Shown: one piece after another, positions 43,932 to 52,509 of the stretch
Layout: every line of letters begins with the position of its first letter
How positions within the stretch are numbered: position 1 is the first letter of the stretch
Assembly: GCA_964355675.1 (NCBI GenBank)
Contig: CAYHEC010000019.1
Location: forward strand, 1 to 64,000
Origin: CAMBDS01 sp964355675
GTDB taxonomy: Bacteria > Electryoneota > AABM5-125-24 > Hatepunaeales > Hatepunaeaceae
DNA length: 64,000 bases
Direction: 5' to 3'
Translations under genes and position numbers: made by a program
Notes under the pieces: generated by a model
Seen by the model: only the letters and a program-made list of their open reading frames with translations
Told to the model about the DNA's origin: nothing
Databases searched by the model: none

Positions 43932-43998
43932 TCGTTCTCCATTTATTCACTCATTCTCCTATTCACTCATTCACATCATTCACTCATTCACTCACATC
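43932..43998. repeat. ATTCACTC short-repeat tract before thiL
   Basis: Repeats of ATTCACTC and ATTCTCC occur about six times between the four-helix bundle gene and thiL. A complementary ATGAGCGAAT/GAATGAGA tract lies before the four-helix gene (43478-43507). It runs up to the thiL start codon. Confidence 0.6.
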
Positions 43999-44000
43999 AC

Positions 44001-45014
44001 TTGAAAATCACCGAATCAGCAATCATTTCCATCGCCAAGAATCTAAAACACCCCAACGCCTCTCGCATCATCAAGGGCATCGGTGACGACTGTGCCGTGA
44101 TAAGATCTCCTGGCGCAGGAGCCATGCTTATTACCTCCGATGTGATGATCGAAGGGGTTCACTTCCTGCCAGATCAGCCGCCGGAATCGGTAGGCGGTAA
44201 GCTCCTTGCGGTCAACATCTCCGACATCGCGGCGATGGGAGGCAGACCCGGCGAAGCTGTTGTGGCGTTGATGTTGCCGGAGACGACAGAATTGGAGTGG
44301 GTCGAACGATTTTATTTCGGGATCGGGAAGGTTGCCAGTCGATTTGGCGTTAATATCGTCGGTGGTGACGTTTCGCGCCATCCCGACCGGATAACACTCG
44401 CCATGACTCTAACCGGACGGTCTCGCCGAGATGAGGTGATGTATCGATCAGGAGGAAAATCGGGTGATTACCTCTACGTCTCAGGTACACTGGGCGATGC
44501 GGATGCGGGGCTTGAGATTCTCAAAAGTTCTTTACCATCTCAAAATCTTAAATCTCAAATCTTAAATCTTAAATTAAAATATCTTGAGCCTTCCCCTCGC
44601 GTCGAATTAGGCAGACTACTTGCTCGAACTCATACAGCCTCAGCCTGCATCGATCTGTCCGACGGTATTGCTGTCGGTTCGAGGCAACTCGCGGAAGCCA
44701 GCGGCTTGTCGATAGAGATCGAAGGCAATTCTCTGCCAATATCTGACGAATTGAAATCTTTTTGCGGTGCCACAAACGTTGATCCCATCAATTGGTCGCT
44801 TAAAGCAGGAGGTGATTACGAGTTACTGTTCTCTGTTCATCCCCAGTTTTCCCGGCGGGTTGATCGTTTTGGAATAACTCGTCCAGATTTGCCAACTTTG
44901 ACACGGATCGGCCGACTGGTAAATGGTACGCCCGGGTGTGTCACGGTGAATTATGGTAGTCACAAAGAGGAACTCACAATCGGGGGGTGGGAACATTTTA
45001 CAATTACATTATAA
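44001..45014 (+). CDS. thiL: Thiamine-monophosphate kinase
   Basis: 337 residues from TTG 44001. ThiL phosphorylates thiamine monophosphate to the cofactor thiamine diphosphate. ATP and Mg sites are visible: GIGDDCAVI near 26-34, TSDVMIEGVHF, VNISDIAAMGG and GGDVSRHP. The C-terminal domain shows LSDGIAVGS and AGGDYELLF. Residues 177-193 are a Lys/Leu/Asn-rich insert coded by a tandem AAATCTT repeat (44538-44573) in a surface loop; the frame is kept. No other thiamine genes are nearby. Confidence 0.92.
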   Translation: MKITESAIISIAKNLKHPNASRIIKGIGDDCAVIRSPGAGAMLITSDVMIEGVHFLPDQPPESVGGKLLAVNISDIAAMGGRPGEAVVALMLPETTELEWVERFYFGIGKVASRFGVNIVGGDVSRHPDRITLAMTLTGRSRRDEVMYRSGGKSGDYLYVSGTLGDADAGLEILKSSLPSQNLKSQILNLKLKYLEPSPRVELGRLLARTHTASACIDLSDGIAVGSRQLAEASGLSIEIEGNSLPISDELKSFCGATNVDPINWSLKAGGDYELLFSVHPQFSRRVDRFGITRPDLPTLTRIGRLVNGTPGCVTVNYGSHKEELTIGGWEHFTITL

Positions 45015-45191
45015 TTATAAATATCCAGCTTAATATTTACTTACCAGCCTCAGTCTCCAACAATCATCTCTCCATCGTCGTACATCCTGTCAGTATCTCG
45101 ATTCTAATCTCACCAACCCCTTGCCGTGCCGAGAACATCCTAACCAAAAAATCTCACTTCATTTACTCCAATTACTCTAAGGCGGACATTT

Positions 45192-47201
45192 ATGTCTGAT
45201 AGATCAATTATGCGTTTGGCGGGAATGCTCCTGCTTGCTCCGACAATTATCTTTGCCTACTCGGACGGTCCCCCTGACGGTTATGCAGGGTTACCTCGAG
45301 TTAATCGTCGATCATGTGTGCAATGTCATAACAGTTTTCAAGTAAACAGCGGACAGGGAAGTTTGCGATTGACGGGACTGCCGGAAGCCTATGTCCCGGG
45401 AGAGACCTATCGTATAGGCATTCAGCTCGCTGATCCGGATGCGAGACGGTGGGGATTCGAGCTTGCCGCGGCAGATCAAGGTGGGAGTCGCGTTGGTTCA
45501 ATTTCGGTCGTGAACAATGATCAAACACAACTCTCCGATCCCGGCGAGAACTCTCCTCAGTACCTTAAACATCGAAGCGCTGGAACTTTTCGGGGGCAGG
45601 CTAATTCTGCAGAATGGAGTTTCGATTGGACAGCGCCAGATTGGGGGAACGCGGTGATGATGGCATTTTACGTTGCCGCCAATGCCGCCAACAACAATGG
45701 TGGAAACGACGGTGATCGTATTTATAGATCATCATTTGATCTTTTGCCAATTGAAAACAATTTACCGATTATTCGAGAGCCGTCTGAGGAGCGAGAAATC
45801 GCTTTGGAGGTCGAAGCCGGCACGGAGCTTATCATCGAGTTTTCTGGAACCGATCAGGATCAGGATGAACTTGATTGGTTCATAGAAAATCGTAGCGGGC
45901 TTCCTGAGGCGGCGACTCTGACTGATCACGGCGATGGCACTGCAACATTTGCCTGGACTCCTACTCAAAACGACATAGGCGAAAATACTCCGGTATTTGG
46001 ATTGGGTGACATTCACGATGGCTTCGCTTATATAGACATACACATCACAACTATCGACGGTGGCGGTCAGGCAGGCTTCACTTTGCACCTTAACGCGTCG
46101 TGGAACCTGATCTCGGCTCCAATATCACCTGCGGAAACTAACACCCCAATGCTTTGGCAAGAATTGGTTGATCGTGGCCATCTGATGATGATTAAAGATC
46201 AGTCAGGACGGTTTTATGCTATCGCCCAAAGATTTTCAAACCTTTCCGCTTGGGATTATCGTCAAGGCTATTTCGTCCGGATGAGCGTCGCCGATACAAT
46301 CCGAATTATTGGCGACGAAGTGGCTATCGATACTCCGATTCCATTGCGTGATGGATGGAATTTTGTCGCATACTTCCCTGAACAAAATCTTTCGGCACAG
46401 GTCGCTTTCGCCAACATCGCTAACAATATGCTTATGGCAAAAGATGGTGCAGGGCGATTTTACCTTCCCGCCCGAGGGTTCAATAACATGGCGCCATTGG
46501 GTCGAGGGAATGGTTATCAAGTACGGATGAACGGCGCCGGAGAATTGGTCTGGAACGTCCCAGAGCAAGAATTGTCGGGCCGAAACTCTGCCCCCATCTT
46601 CCAATCGGAACCAATATCACTTCAGAAGCCGCTTGAAACCGGTTTGAATATGAGCCTTCTGCTCAGCTCAAGCGTTTCAGTAGCTCAGCACACCGACTTA
46701 GGCGTATTCAGTGATGATGGTTTATGCGTCGGAGCCGCGTCCGTTTGGGGTGAAGGGCCATGGGGAATTGCTGTTTGGGGGGACGATCCGACTACGCCGG
46801 AAGTTGACGGCGCTTTGGAAGGCGAGTCATTATCGATCAGACTGATCGGTAATTCTGAGCTTGAAAAGGTTGCCGTCTCAAGGACAATCTATGCTACGGA
46901 TGAATTAAAAGAACTGGACGTCTCAACGTTTCAACCATCCACATTCGATTTGGTGAATCTATATCCGAACCCATTCAATTCGAAGTTGACGATTGAATTT
47001 AAGGTAACCGGTATTGGGAATGTCGATCTAAGTGTGACGGACGTAGCAGGTAGAACAGTCACTGATCTGATCTCTGGCAAACTGGATATTGGCAGTCACC
47101 AAGTCACTTGGGATGCGAGCGGTCTTGAGTCCGGGATTTACCTGTTTCGAATGGAAGTCGATGGTAAGACAACGGTCCGGAAGGCGTTGTTCGTGAAGTA
47201 G
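45192..47201 (+). CDS. T9SS-secreted protein with CXXCH site and Reeler-like domain
   Basis: 669 residues. Signal peptide 1-22. C42-x-x-C45-H46 (CVQCH) is a c-type heme-binding motif just after it. Residues 50-185 resemble a Reeler-type domain (LTGLPEAYVPGETY, WSFDWTAP). An Ig-like putative domain spans 205-300 (DQDELDW, ATFAWTP). Two W-N-L-I/V modules follow (ASWNLISAPI, DGWNFVAYF) and the end is a T9SS type A sorting domain (YPNPFN, VTDVAGR, GIYLFRM). It should be surface-exposed. A single heme site on a cell-surface protein suggests electron transfer or heme binding, but the Cys could also serve otherwise. Confidence 0.82.
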   Translation: MSDRSIMRLAGMLLLAPTIIFAYSDGPPDGYAGLPRVNRRSCVQCHNSFQVNSGQGSLRLTGLPEAYVPGETYRIGIQLADPDARRWGFELAAADQGGSRVGSISVVNNDQTQLSDPGENSPQYLKHRSAGTFRGQANSAEWSFDWTAPDWGNAVMMAFYVAANAANNNGGNDGDRIYRSSFDLLPIENNLPIIREPSEEREIALEVEAGTELIIEFSGTDQDQDELDWFIENRSGLPEAATLTDHGDGTATFAWTPTQNDIGENTPVFGLGDIHDGFAYIDIHITTIDGGGQAGFTLHLNASWNLISAPISPAETNTPMLWQELVDRGHLMMIKDQSGRFYAIAQRFSNLSAWDYRQGYFVRMSVADTIRIIGDEVAIDTPIPLRDGWNFVAYFPEQNLSAQVAFANIANNMLMAKDGAGRFYLPARGFNNMAPLGRGNGYQVRMNGAGELVWNVPEQELSGRNSAPIFQSEPISLQKPLETGLNMSLLLSSSVSVAQHTDLGVFSDDGLCVGAASVWGEGPWGIAVWGDDPTTPEVDGALEGESLSIRLIGNSELEKVAVSRTIYATDELKELDVSTFQPSTFDLVNLYPNPFNSKLTIEFKVTGIGNVDLSVTDVAGRTVTDLISGKLDIGSHQVTWDASGLESGIYLFRMEVDGKTTVRKALFVK

Positions 47202-47229
47202 TCAGAGCAAAACATAATACTAAGTTGCG

Positions 47230-47322
47230 TTCAGTACGACAGACATTCCTGTCTGTCTCCGAAAACAGGGATTGTCTAAAGTATTGTATTTTGTGACAGA
47301 CAAGAATGTCCGTCGTACTGAA
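47230..47322. repeat. Inverted-repeat element, TTCAGTACGAC type
   Basis: Arms TTCAGTACGACAGACATT (47230-47247) and AATGTCCGTCGTACTGAA (47305-47322) are complementary with one mismatch. An inner GACAGA..TCTGTC palindrome is present in the left half. Related to 1623-1654. Confidence 0.7.
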
Positions 47323-47378
47323 AACAATTGCAATGGTGTCCCAATGAATTCAACTTAGTATTATGTCTTATAATTTCA

Positions 47379-47420
47379 GAAAGCAAGAAGTCAACCCTCA
47401 GTCGTTGACTTCTTGCTTTC
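47379..47420. terminator. Convergent hairpin terminator
   Basis: A perfect 17-bp stem (47379-47395 and 47404-47420) with an 8-nt loop. It begins GAAAGC and ends GCTTTC, two bases from the ispH stop. It serves ispH leftwards and could stop the T9SS transcript rightwards. Confidence 0.75.
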
Positions 47421-47422
47421 CG

Positions 47423-48340
47423 TCAGACGGCGATTAAATCTTCGAAAATTTCCACTTCCGGCCATCCCACCGCAATCCACCTCTCGAGTGTCGCGACAAA
47501 TTCGTTCAGCAACCATACCGGCGTCGAAGCCGAGCCTGTAACGCCGACCGATTCGCAATTTTCAAACCACGCACGGTCAATTTCTTCAGTGGAAACAACG
47601 TGATAACTGTTTGGATTCATCGTTTTACAGGTGGCGTGAAGCATCTTGGTATTCGATGATTTATGCCCGCCAACTACGAGGATTACGTCTGCTTGCGAAG
47701 CGAAAGCGGGGAGTTTCTGGTCGCGGCGCACGACAAACCGACAGAGAGTATCTTTGACGACGACCTGACCAACACGTTGACGGATTTTTTCTGTCATCTC
47801 ATCGAACCATGCCGGAGAAACTGTGGTTTGGGTCATCACCATCGTCGGTACCCCAGGAGTCAATTTCTCAATATCGGAATCGTATTGGACGATCAGTGCC
47901 TTATTGTCGGCGTGGCCGACAATCCCGATGATTTCCGGGTGGCCGTGCTTGCCAACGATGACAACCTGATGTCCCTTATCAGTGAATTCACGCGCCAGAT
48001 CCTGCGACCGTGTCACCACCGGGCATGTCCCATCCACTACTTCTACACCGAGTTGACTCAATTTCTCAAAAGTTTCCGGAGGTTCACCATGAGCACGAAC
48101 CAGTACTCTCATCTTTTGAGGTTCAATCTTTTCCAGAATGTTGTCGAAGTGATTAAGGTCGCTGGTATGAATTGTCCGAAGCCCTGCCCGGTCGAGACGC
48201 TCCACTTCACGCTCATTGTGAATAATGTCGCCGAGAACGAGCACGTTGTCCTGACTGTCGGCAAGCTCTTTTTCAGCCAGTTGAATAGCACGGCGAACAC
48301 CGCCGCACGTTCCGGCTTGGGGATCGAGTATTACTCGCAT
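47423..48340 (-). CDS. ispH: 4-hydroxy-3-methylbut-2-enyl diphosphate reductase
   Basis: 305 residues. IspH makes IPP and DMAPP in the last step of the MEP pathway and needs a [4Fe-4S] cluster and reduced ferredoxin or flavodoxin. The three Cys ligands are visible in GTCGGVRRA, DGTCPVV and DTLCRF; substrate His in GDIIHN and GKHGHPE are present, as is GGHKSSNT. ATG overlaps the ccsA stop (TAATG). Its place in an operon with a ferredoxin oxidoreductase fits its electron need. Confidence 0.95.
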   Translation of the reverse strand: MRVILDPQAGTCGGVRRAIQLAEKELADSQDNVLVLGDIIHNEREVERLDRAGLRTIHTSDLNHFDNILEKIEPQKMRVLVRAHGEPPETFEKLSQLGVEVVDGTCPVVTRSQDLAREFTDKGHQVVIVGKHGHPEIIGIVGHADNKALIVQYDSDIEKLTPGVPTMVMTQTTVSPAWFDEMTEKIRQRVGQVVVKDTLCRFVVRRDQKLPAFASQADVILVVGGHKSSNTKMLHATCKTMNPNSYHVVSTEEIDRAWFENCESVGVTGSASTPVWLLNEFVATLERWIAVGWPEVEIFEDLIAV

Positions 48341-50040
48341 TAGTTGTCGCCTCCTGAAGCACCCGTGTCGTGCATTTGATCCTTCTTTGCTGGCTTGGAA
48401 CTGCCACTATTGTCGGAGCCGCTGAATTTGGTGTGCCAGCCTTTGCCCCCAATAAGCACAACAATTGCCTCAAACACAAGAAAACCGATCAGCAACGGTG
48501 GTACCGAAGCTGATTCGCCACCTGCATAGGAATGAAGACCAGAAAGGAGATAATTGACGCCGTAGTAGGTCATCAGTATTAGCGGAAAGACACCAATTGC
48601 GGCAAGCGCCAGCCCTCTCGGGTTAAGCCATCCTGCGTATCTTGCGTGTCCGACAGCAACATACCCGAACCACGAGATTAAAGCCCAAGTCTCCTTTGGA
48701 TCCCAGCCCCAATATCTGCCCCATGCCTCATGCGCCCAGACCCCGCCCAGAATCGTTCCCGCGAACAGGAGTAGCATTGCCATCTGGATACTTCGGTGGA
48801 TGGCTTTGGTCGTGGCAGTATAAAGCTCTTTGTCATTTGGACGGAAGGTTTCGAGGCCAAGCGACACATGACCAAGGATCATTGCCACTGTTGCGACTGC
48901 ATAGCCAGAGAGTATGATGATCACATGGATATTTAGCCAGTAGGATTGCAAAGCCGGAACAAGGGTATCGACGCCCGGCGTAAGTCCGGCATTGTCAGCA
49001 ATAAGTAATGCGGCATACCCCGCAAAGGCTGTCCCGCCAAGGACCAGCGGTCTGATGCGTCCTCGGCTAAGAATCAGTCCAAAAGCCACTGTCGAAGCAG
49101 TTATTGTGATAAGACTTTCGTAAAAGTTAGACCACGGAGCTCGTGCTCCGATGAAGGCGCGCATCCCAAGCCCGCTCAGATGTGCGAGAAATGCTCCCCA
49201 GATGACCCAGCTCGCAAGCCTGTGCAGAATCTGTGTTGATCCGAGCAGTGAGCCGAGAAACATGAGTAGAGCGATCAGATAGAGCATTCTGCCCCATTGG
49301 ATCGGGCGAACCTGGTTGTAAAGAACCTCCATATCGAACCGCTTCAGGCGATTTGCGCCGGGATTCCAGCGTTCCTTAGCGATACGGCTCATCTCACGCG
49401 CCAGATCTGCCATCTGACTCGTGTTCCCCGCCTCGAATGCACCTACCAGCCCAAGTACTCCCATCTGCAGTCCTACAGATGCTGAGTCGATCCCGGCAGT
49501 AGAGTCGTCCATCGCCGCCCATGATCCTTCCGGGTCTCGCGAGGGAATGAAAGCGGGGATCTGGTTCGTCAATAACGAGTAGTGGCTACCCATCTTCCCA
49601 AGCAGTTTTTCAGCCTCAGACTGTACACGCGTCGGCTTTCCATCCTGTTGTCTGATTTGTGCGGATTGGGAGGCGAGTTGCATGATCTTGCGTGTCGCGA
49701 GCAGATCATCAAGACTGTATTTACGTTTTTTAAGATCAAGCCCCACTTCTTTCAACAGCGGTTCATACCCAACGTTGAATATCTCCTGACTCGAAGCTTG
49801 GCTCGGATTTGCTATCCACCCAAGGACAGTCTCGCTGGGTGACTGGTCTTTCAGATGCAACTTGCCGGTGACAGAGAGTATCTGCTCACGGGCATAACTC
49901 TCGAATGGCATCACCCTGCCTTCGAACTGTACCGGCAGAGCTTTTACTTCCTGCGGTACATCGATTGCCAGTATAGATGATACTGTTGATAACAGTAAAA
50001 TCAGAGCGCTGACAATTTGAGATTTATATATAAAGGTCAC
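48340..50040 (-). CDS. ccsA: Cytochrome c biogenesis protein CcsA (ResC-like)
   Basis: 566 residues from GTG 50040. The frame continues upstream to 50160, but that part is translated palindromic repeat and is unlikely to be protein. Residues 1-22 are a hydrophobic segment, a periplasmic region rich in Gln and Lys follows to about residue 245, then eight or so membrane helices. The heme-handling WWD segment reads WGRYWGWDPKETWALISW, with conserved His before and after. With ResB it delivers heme to apocytochrome c (System II). It is split from resB by a repeat element; ispH overlaps its end. Confidence 0.88.
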   Translation of the reverse strand: MTFIYKSQIVSALILLLSTVSSILAIDVPQEVKALPVQFEGRVMPFESYAREQILSVTGKLHLKDQSPSETVLGWIANPSQASSQEIFNVGYEPLLKEVGLDLKKRKYSLDDLLATRKIMQLASQSAQIRQQDGKPTRVQSEAEKLLGKMGSHYSLLTNQIPAFIPSRDPEGSWAAMDDSTAGIDSASVGLQMGVLGLVGAFEAGNTSQMADLAREMSRIAKERWNPGANRLKRFDMEVLYNQVRPIQWGRMLYLIALLMFLGSLLGSTQILHRLASWVIWGAFLAHLSGLGMRAFIGARAPWSNFYESLITITASTVAFGLILSRGRIRPLVLGGTAFAGYAALLIADNAGLTPGVDTLVPALQSYWLNIHVIIILSGYAVATVAMILGHVSLGLETFRPNDKELYTATTKAIHRSIQMAMLLLFAGTILGGVWAHEAWGRYWGWDPKETWALISWFGYVAVGHARYAGWLNPRGLALAAIGVFPLILMTYYGVNYLLSGLHSYAGGESASVPPLLIGFLVFEAIVVLIGGKGWHTKFSGSDNSGSSKPAKKDQMHDTGASGGDN

Positions 50041-50063
50041 TTGTGACTCATTGTTTATTTTGG

Positions 50064-50190
50064 GTCTGCTGAAAAAGTCCAGCGGAGTCCAAGCGGACGC
50101 CCTCGTCCGCCCCTTCCCCATGCTTGTAATGTCGGCGGACGGGGGCGTCCGCCTGGACATTTTGGTCTATTATTCGAATTTTCAGCAGAC
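50064..50190. repeat. Nested palindromic element with GTCTGCTGAAAA arms
   Basis: Outer arms GTCTGCTGAAAA (50064-50075) and TTTTCAGCAGAC (50179-50190) are perfect complements. Inside are two further palindromes, GCGGACGC/GCGTCCGC-like (50093-50110) and GGCGGACG/CGTCCGCC (50134-50153). One outer arm recurs alone at 60999-61010. It lies exactly between resB and ccsA. Confidence 0.8.
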
Positions 50191-50191
50191 G

Positions 50192-50932
50192 CTATTTGGC
50201 TGGCGCACTATAACGCTTCTTCAGCCACGGTTTCAGAAAGAACATTCCACAAAGTCCGAGAAATACCGTTAAAAATCCCGCATAACTGACCGGTGTGCCG
50301 GGATCTTTGTTGGCGCCAAGGATAGTGGCGGTATTGTCACCCGGAAAGAACGAAGATTGCGAGATGTTCCAGCCTCTATGCACGATTGGGTGATTGACTT
50401 GCACTACTACTGTGTCGGCAATGCCTTTCTCATCGTCGTACATTCTGATCCAGCTCGTATAGCCCTTCGCCTTCCCGGTTCCGGGATAGAACGAGGCTTG
50501 AAAGGCATCGAGGTAAAGCGTGAAACCGAGTGGAACTTGGAGTGGGACAGGGGAATCTGAGAATAGTCTGACTGCGCTTGCCGGTTGCCCTACTCGCAAG
50601 ATGATCTGTCCTTCCATAGACGTACGATGGGATATAATCGTCCCAGTCAAAGTCAAAAGGAGGCCGAGATGCGTCACCAGCCAGGGAATTTGATGGACTT
50701 TGTAGGGAGACCGTCCGATCGTGCAGGCGATGATATTGATTGCCAATGCCACGATCAGAAAATCCATCGGTAGTGAATGAAATCCCTTCGCCATTGCGGC
50801 TTCGTGGCCCTCCTGCGACTCGACATAGGTTGCATAAGACATTATCGCAATCATACCGATCAGTATTACCACCGTCCACTTCAGCGACCCCAACTCCTTC
50901 ATTACCGGATTTGTCGATTGAAACTTAGGCAT
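50192..50932 (-). CDS. resB: ResB-like cytochrome c biogenesis protein
   Basis: 246 residues from ATG 50932, which overlaps the korB stop by 8 bp; the frame is open further upstream, but that stretch lies over korB. Membrane helices are at about 14-32, 48-66 and 76-96, a periplasmic beta domain follows (GFTLYLDAFQ, VQVNHPIVHRGWNISQSSF), and a last helix is at about 220-238. This is the short form of ResB. It works with CcsA in System II cytochrome c maturation. Confidence 0.82.
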   Translation of the reverse strand: MPKFQSTNPVMKELGSLKWTVVILIGMIAIMSYATYVESQEGHEAAMAKGFHSLPMDFLIVALAINIIACTIGRSPYKVHQIPWLVTHLGLLLTLTGTIISHRTSMEGQIILRVGQPASAVRLFSDSPVPLQVPLGFTLYLDAFQASFYPGTGKAKGYTSWIRMYDDEKGIADTVVVQVNHPIVHRGWNISQSSFFPGDNTATILGANKDPGTPVSYAGFLTVFLGLCGMFFLKPWLKKRYSAPAK

Positions 50933-51776
50933 ATCGCCCCGCAAGTTCGAGGAAATGACGACGGCTCTCGGATGCGGGCTCACGATGAGGCGAAAGAGGT
51001 TGGGAATTTGCGTCCTGAAAAATAACTCCTCCCAGAAATCCGTCCGTCTCGTAGTGGGCATTAAGCGCCGCTCGAAAGTCATGACGCTGGTGATCGTCAG
51101 GTAGCTCGCGAAAGGCGGTTCTTAGTGCGTCAGGAGTCATTAGTTCGTTGTAGGTTGGGCAGGGGCTGTAAATATGAACGGTAGCAAATCCGGGATGGCG
51201 AATCGCCTGCTTAATAATGTCGGTCATCATCGGCCTGTCAACCGAATGCGCCGCCGCAATGAAGGATGCCCTGTAAGCCAACAGCATCCCGATAATGTCG
51301 AGAGGACGTGTCTCTTCGCCCTTGCCGGAAGTTGGAGTTTTCTGTCCCGGAACAGTTGTCGGCGATGAGTGTCCCTTCGTAAGGGCATATACCCCGTTAT
51401 CGAGCATCAAGTAGGTAATGTCAACATTTCGGCGAGCAATATGCGGGACGTGACCGCCTCCGATGCCAAAACCGTCTCCATCGCCCCCTACCACGATTAC
51501 TGTCAAGTCCGGATTGGCGAGTTTGACGCCAAGCGCGGCTGGCAACGCTCTGCCGTGAAGTGTGTGAAAGCCGTAAGCGTCAACAAAATAGGGTAGTCTT
51601 CCGCTACAGCCGATACCGCTGACAAGAACCGTCTCCTTTGGCTTCTTGCCAAGGTCTTGCAAAGCTCTGACGAGTGCCTGCAGTACGCCGAAATCACCGC
51701 AACCAGGACACCAGACAGGTGTGACGCGGTTTTTATCGACGAGGCGATTCGGATCTATTTGCGCTAATGGAATCAA
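50925..51776 (-). CDS. korB: 2-oxoacid:ferredoxin oxidoreductase, beta subunit
   Basis: 283 residues from TTG 51776. It binds thiamine diphosphate and, in two-subunit enzymes, one [4Fe-4S] cluster. Visible are CPGCGDFG (C23, C26), GIGCSGR (C57), the ThDP motif GGDGDGFGIGGGH and a further Cys in SPCPTYNE. Substrate is 2-oxoglutarate or a similar 2-oxoacid; the sequence does not settle which. The alpha/gamma subunit is upstream, separated by an F420-reductase-like gene. Confidence 0.92.
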   Translation of the reverse strand: MIPLAQIDPNRLVDKNRVTPVWCPGCGDFGVLQALVRALQDLGKKPKETVLVSGIGCSGRLPYFVDAYGFHTLHGRALPAALGVKLANPDLTVIVVGGDGDGFGIGGGHVPHIARRNVDITYLMLDNGVYALTKGHSSPTTVPGQKTPTSGKGEETRPLDIIGMLLAYRASFIAAAHSVDRPMMTDIIKQAIRHPGFATVHIYSPCPTYNELMTPDALRTAFRELPDDHQRHDFRAALNAHYETDGFLGGVIFQDANSQPLSPHREPASESRRHFLELAGRYA

Positions 51777-51800
51777 ATGTAAATGCGCCGATTTTAGTGA

Positions 51801-52448
51801 TTATCGAACTATTTTAATGTTGTGCATAGGGCTACCAGTGAGTGTCATGATTCTCACCCAGAAGAGCACCCAGGCCTCCGTAACGCGAGAAGCCGTGATA
51901 TCGCCCAGATCGATCACGGATTTCCAGCCAAACCAATTCACTAAAATGTTTGTTATTTCTGTCTTTGCTTCGGCGTCATCCCCACAAACGAAGATGTCAT
52001 GGTCGCCCGGAATGAGTGTTGGGTTAACCATTACCGGGGCGGCAACTGTGTTTAATGATTTGACGATTCTTGCCTTTGGAAAAGCGCGTTGGATCATTTC
52101 GCCCAGTGAGTCGGTATTTCCCACGAAGTTGGATGGCGGCATACCCTTGGAGAAATCAAGCGGATTTGAGATGTCAACCACGATCTTACCGTCAAGTGCG
52201 TTGTGACCCGCTGAACCAAGCACTTCGATGGCTACTGCACCAAGGACGCAATTGAAGATGAGCTCCCCGAACCTGATGGTTTCGGCGTAAGTTCCTGTCG
52301 AAGCGCCCGCTCCTGCCGATGTTGCCCACTCGGTCGCCTTCGGATTATTTGCTATCCGGGTTCCCATTTTGACGTGGTGACCGAGTGACACTAATTTGGA
52401 GGCTATAGCCGCCCCAACCATTCCGGTGCCTAATACTGCTATTTGCAT
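51801..52448 (-). CDS. NADPH-dependent F420 reductase-like oxidoreductase
   Basis: 215 residues, ATG start. A Rossmann fold begins AVLGTGMVGAAIASKL (residues 4-19), and VDISNPLDF and SLNTVAAPVM are typical of the NADP-oxidoreductase family that includes F420H2:NADP oxidoreductase. It carries hydride between NADP and a cofactor, or reduces a small substrate. No F420-synthesis genes are in view, so the cofactor is uncertain. It lies between korA and korB, so a redox link with the ferredoxin enzyme is possible. Confidence 0.75.
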   Translation of the reverse strand: MQIAVLGTGMVGAAIASKLVSLGHHVKMGTRIANNPKATEWATSAGAGASTGTYAETIRFGELIFNCVLGAVAIEVLGSAGHNALDGKIVVDISNPLDFSKGMPPSNFVGNTDSLGEMIQRAFPKARIVKSLNTVAAPVMVNPTLIPGDHDIFVCGDDAEAKTEITNILVNWFGWKSVIDLGDITASRVTEAWVLFWVRIMTLTGSPMHNIKIVR

Positions 52449-52459
52449 AACTCTCTTTA

Positions 52460-52490
52460 TGGTAGAACGGGCGTCTCGCCCGTTGTTGAT
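52460..52490. repeat. Short palindrome between korA and the F420-reductase-like gene
   Basis: AACGGGCGTCTCGCCCGTT is a palindrome with a 3-nt centre, in the 60-bp gap between the two genes. It is another member of the GC-rich palindromes seen in this segment. Confidence 0.5.
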
Positions 52491-52509
52491 TATATTGAAA
52501 TAATGAACA

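Noticed and set aside
47663..48343. Plus-strand open frame of 226 codons opposite ispH
   Set aside because: The minus strand has all IspH motifs; the opposite frame is an overlap artefact with no domain pattern.
50041..50160. N-terminal extension of CcsA starting at 50160
   Set aside because: The sequence is the palindromic element translated; a GTG followed directly by a signal-like hydrophobic segment is at 50040.
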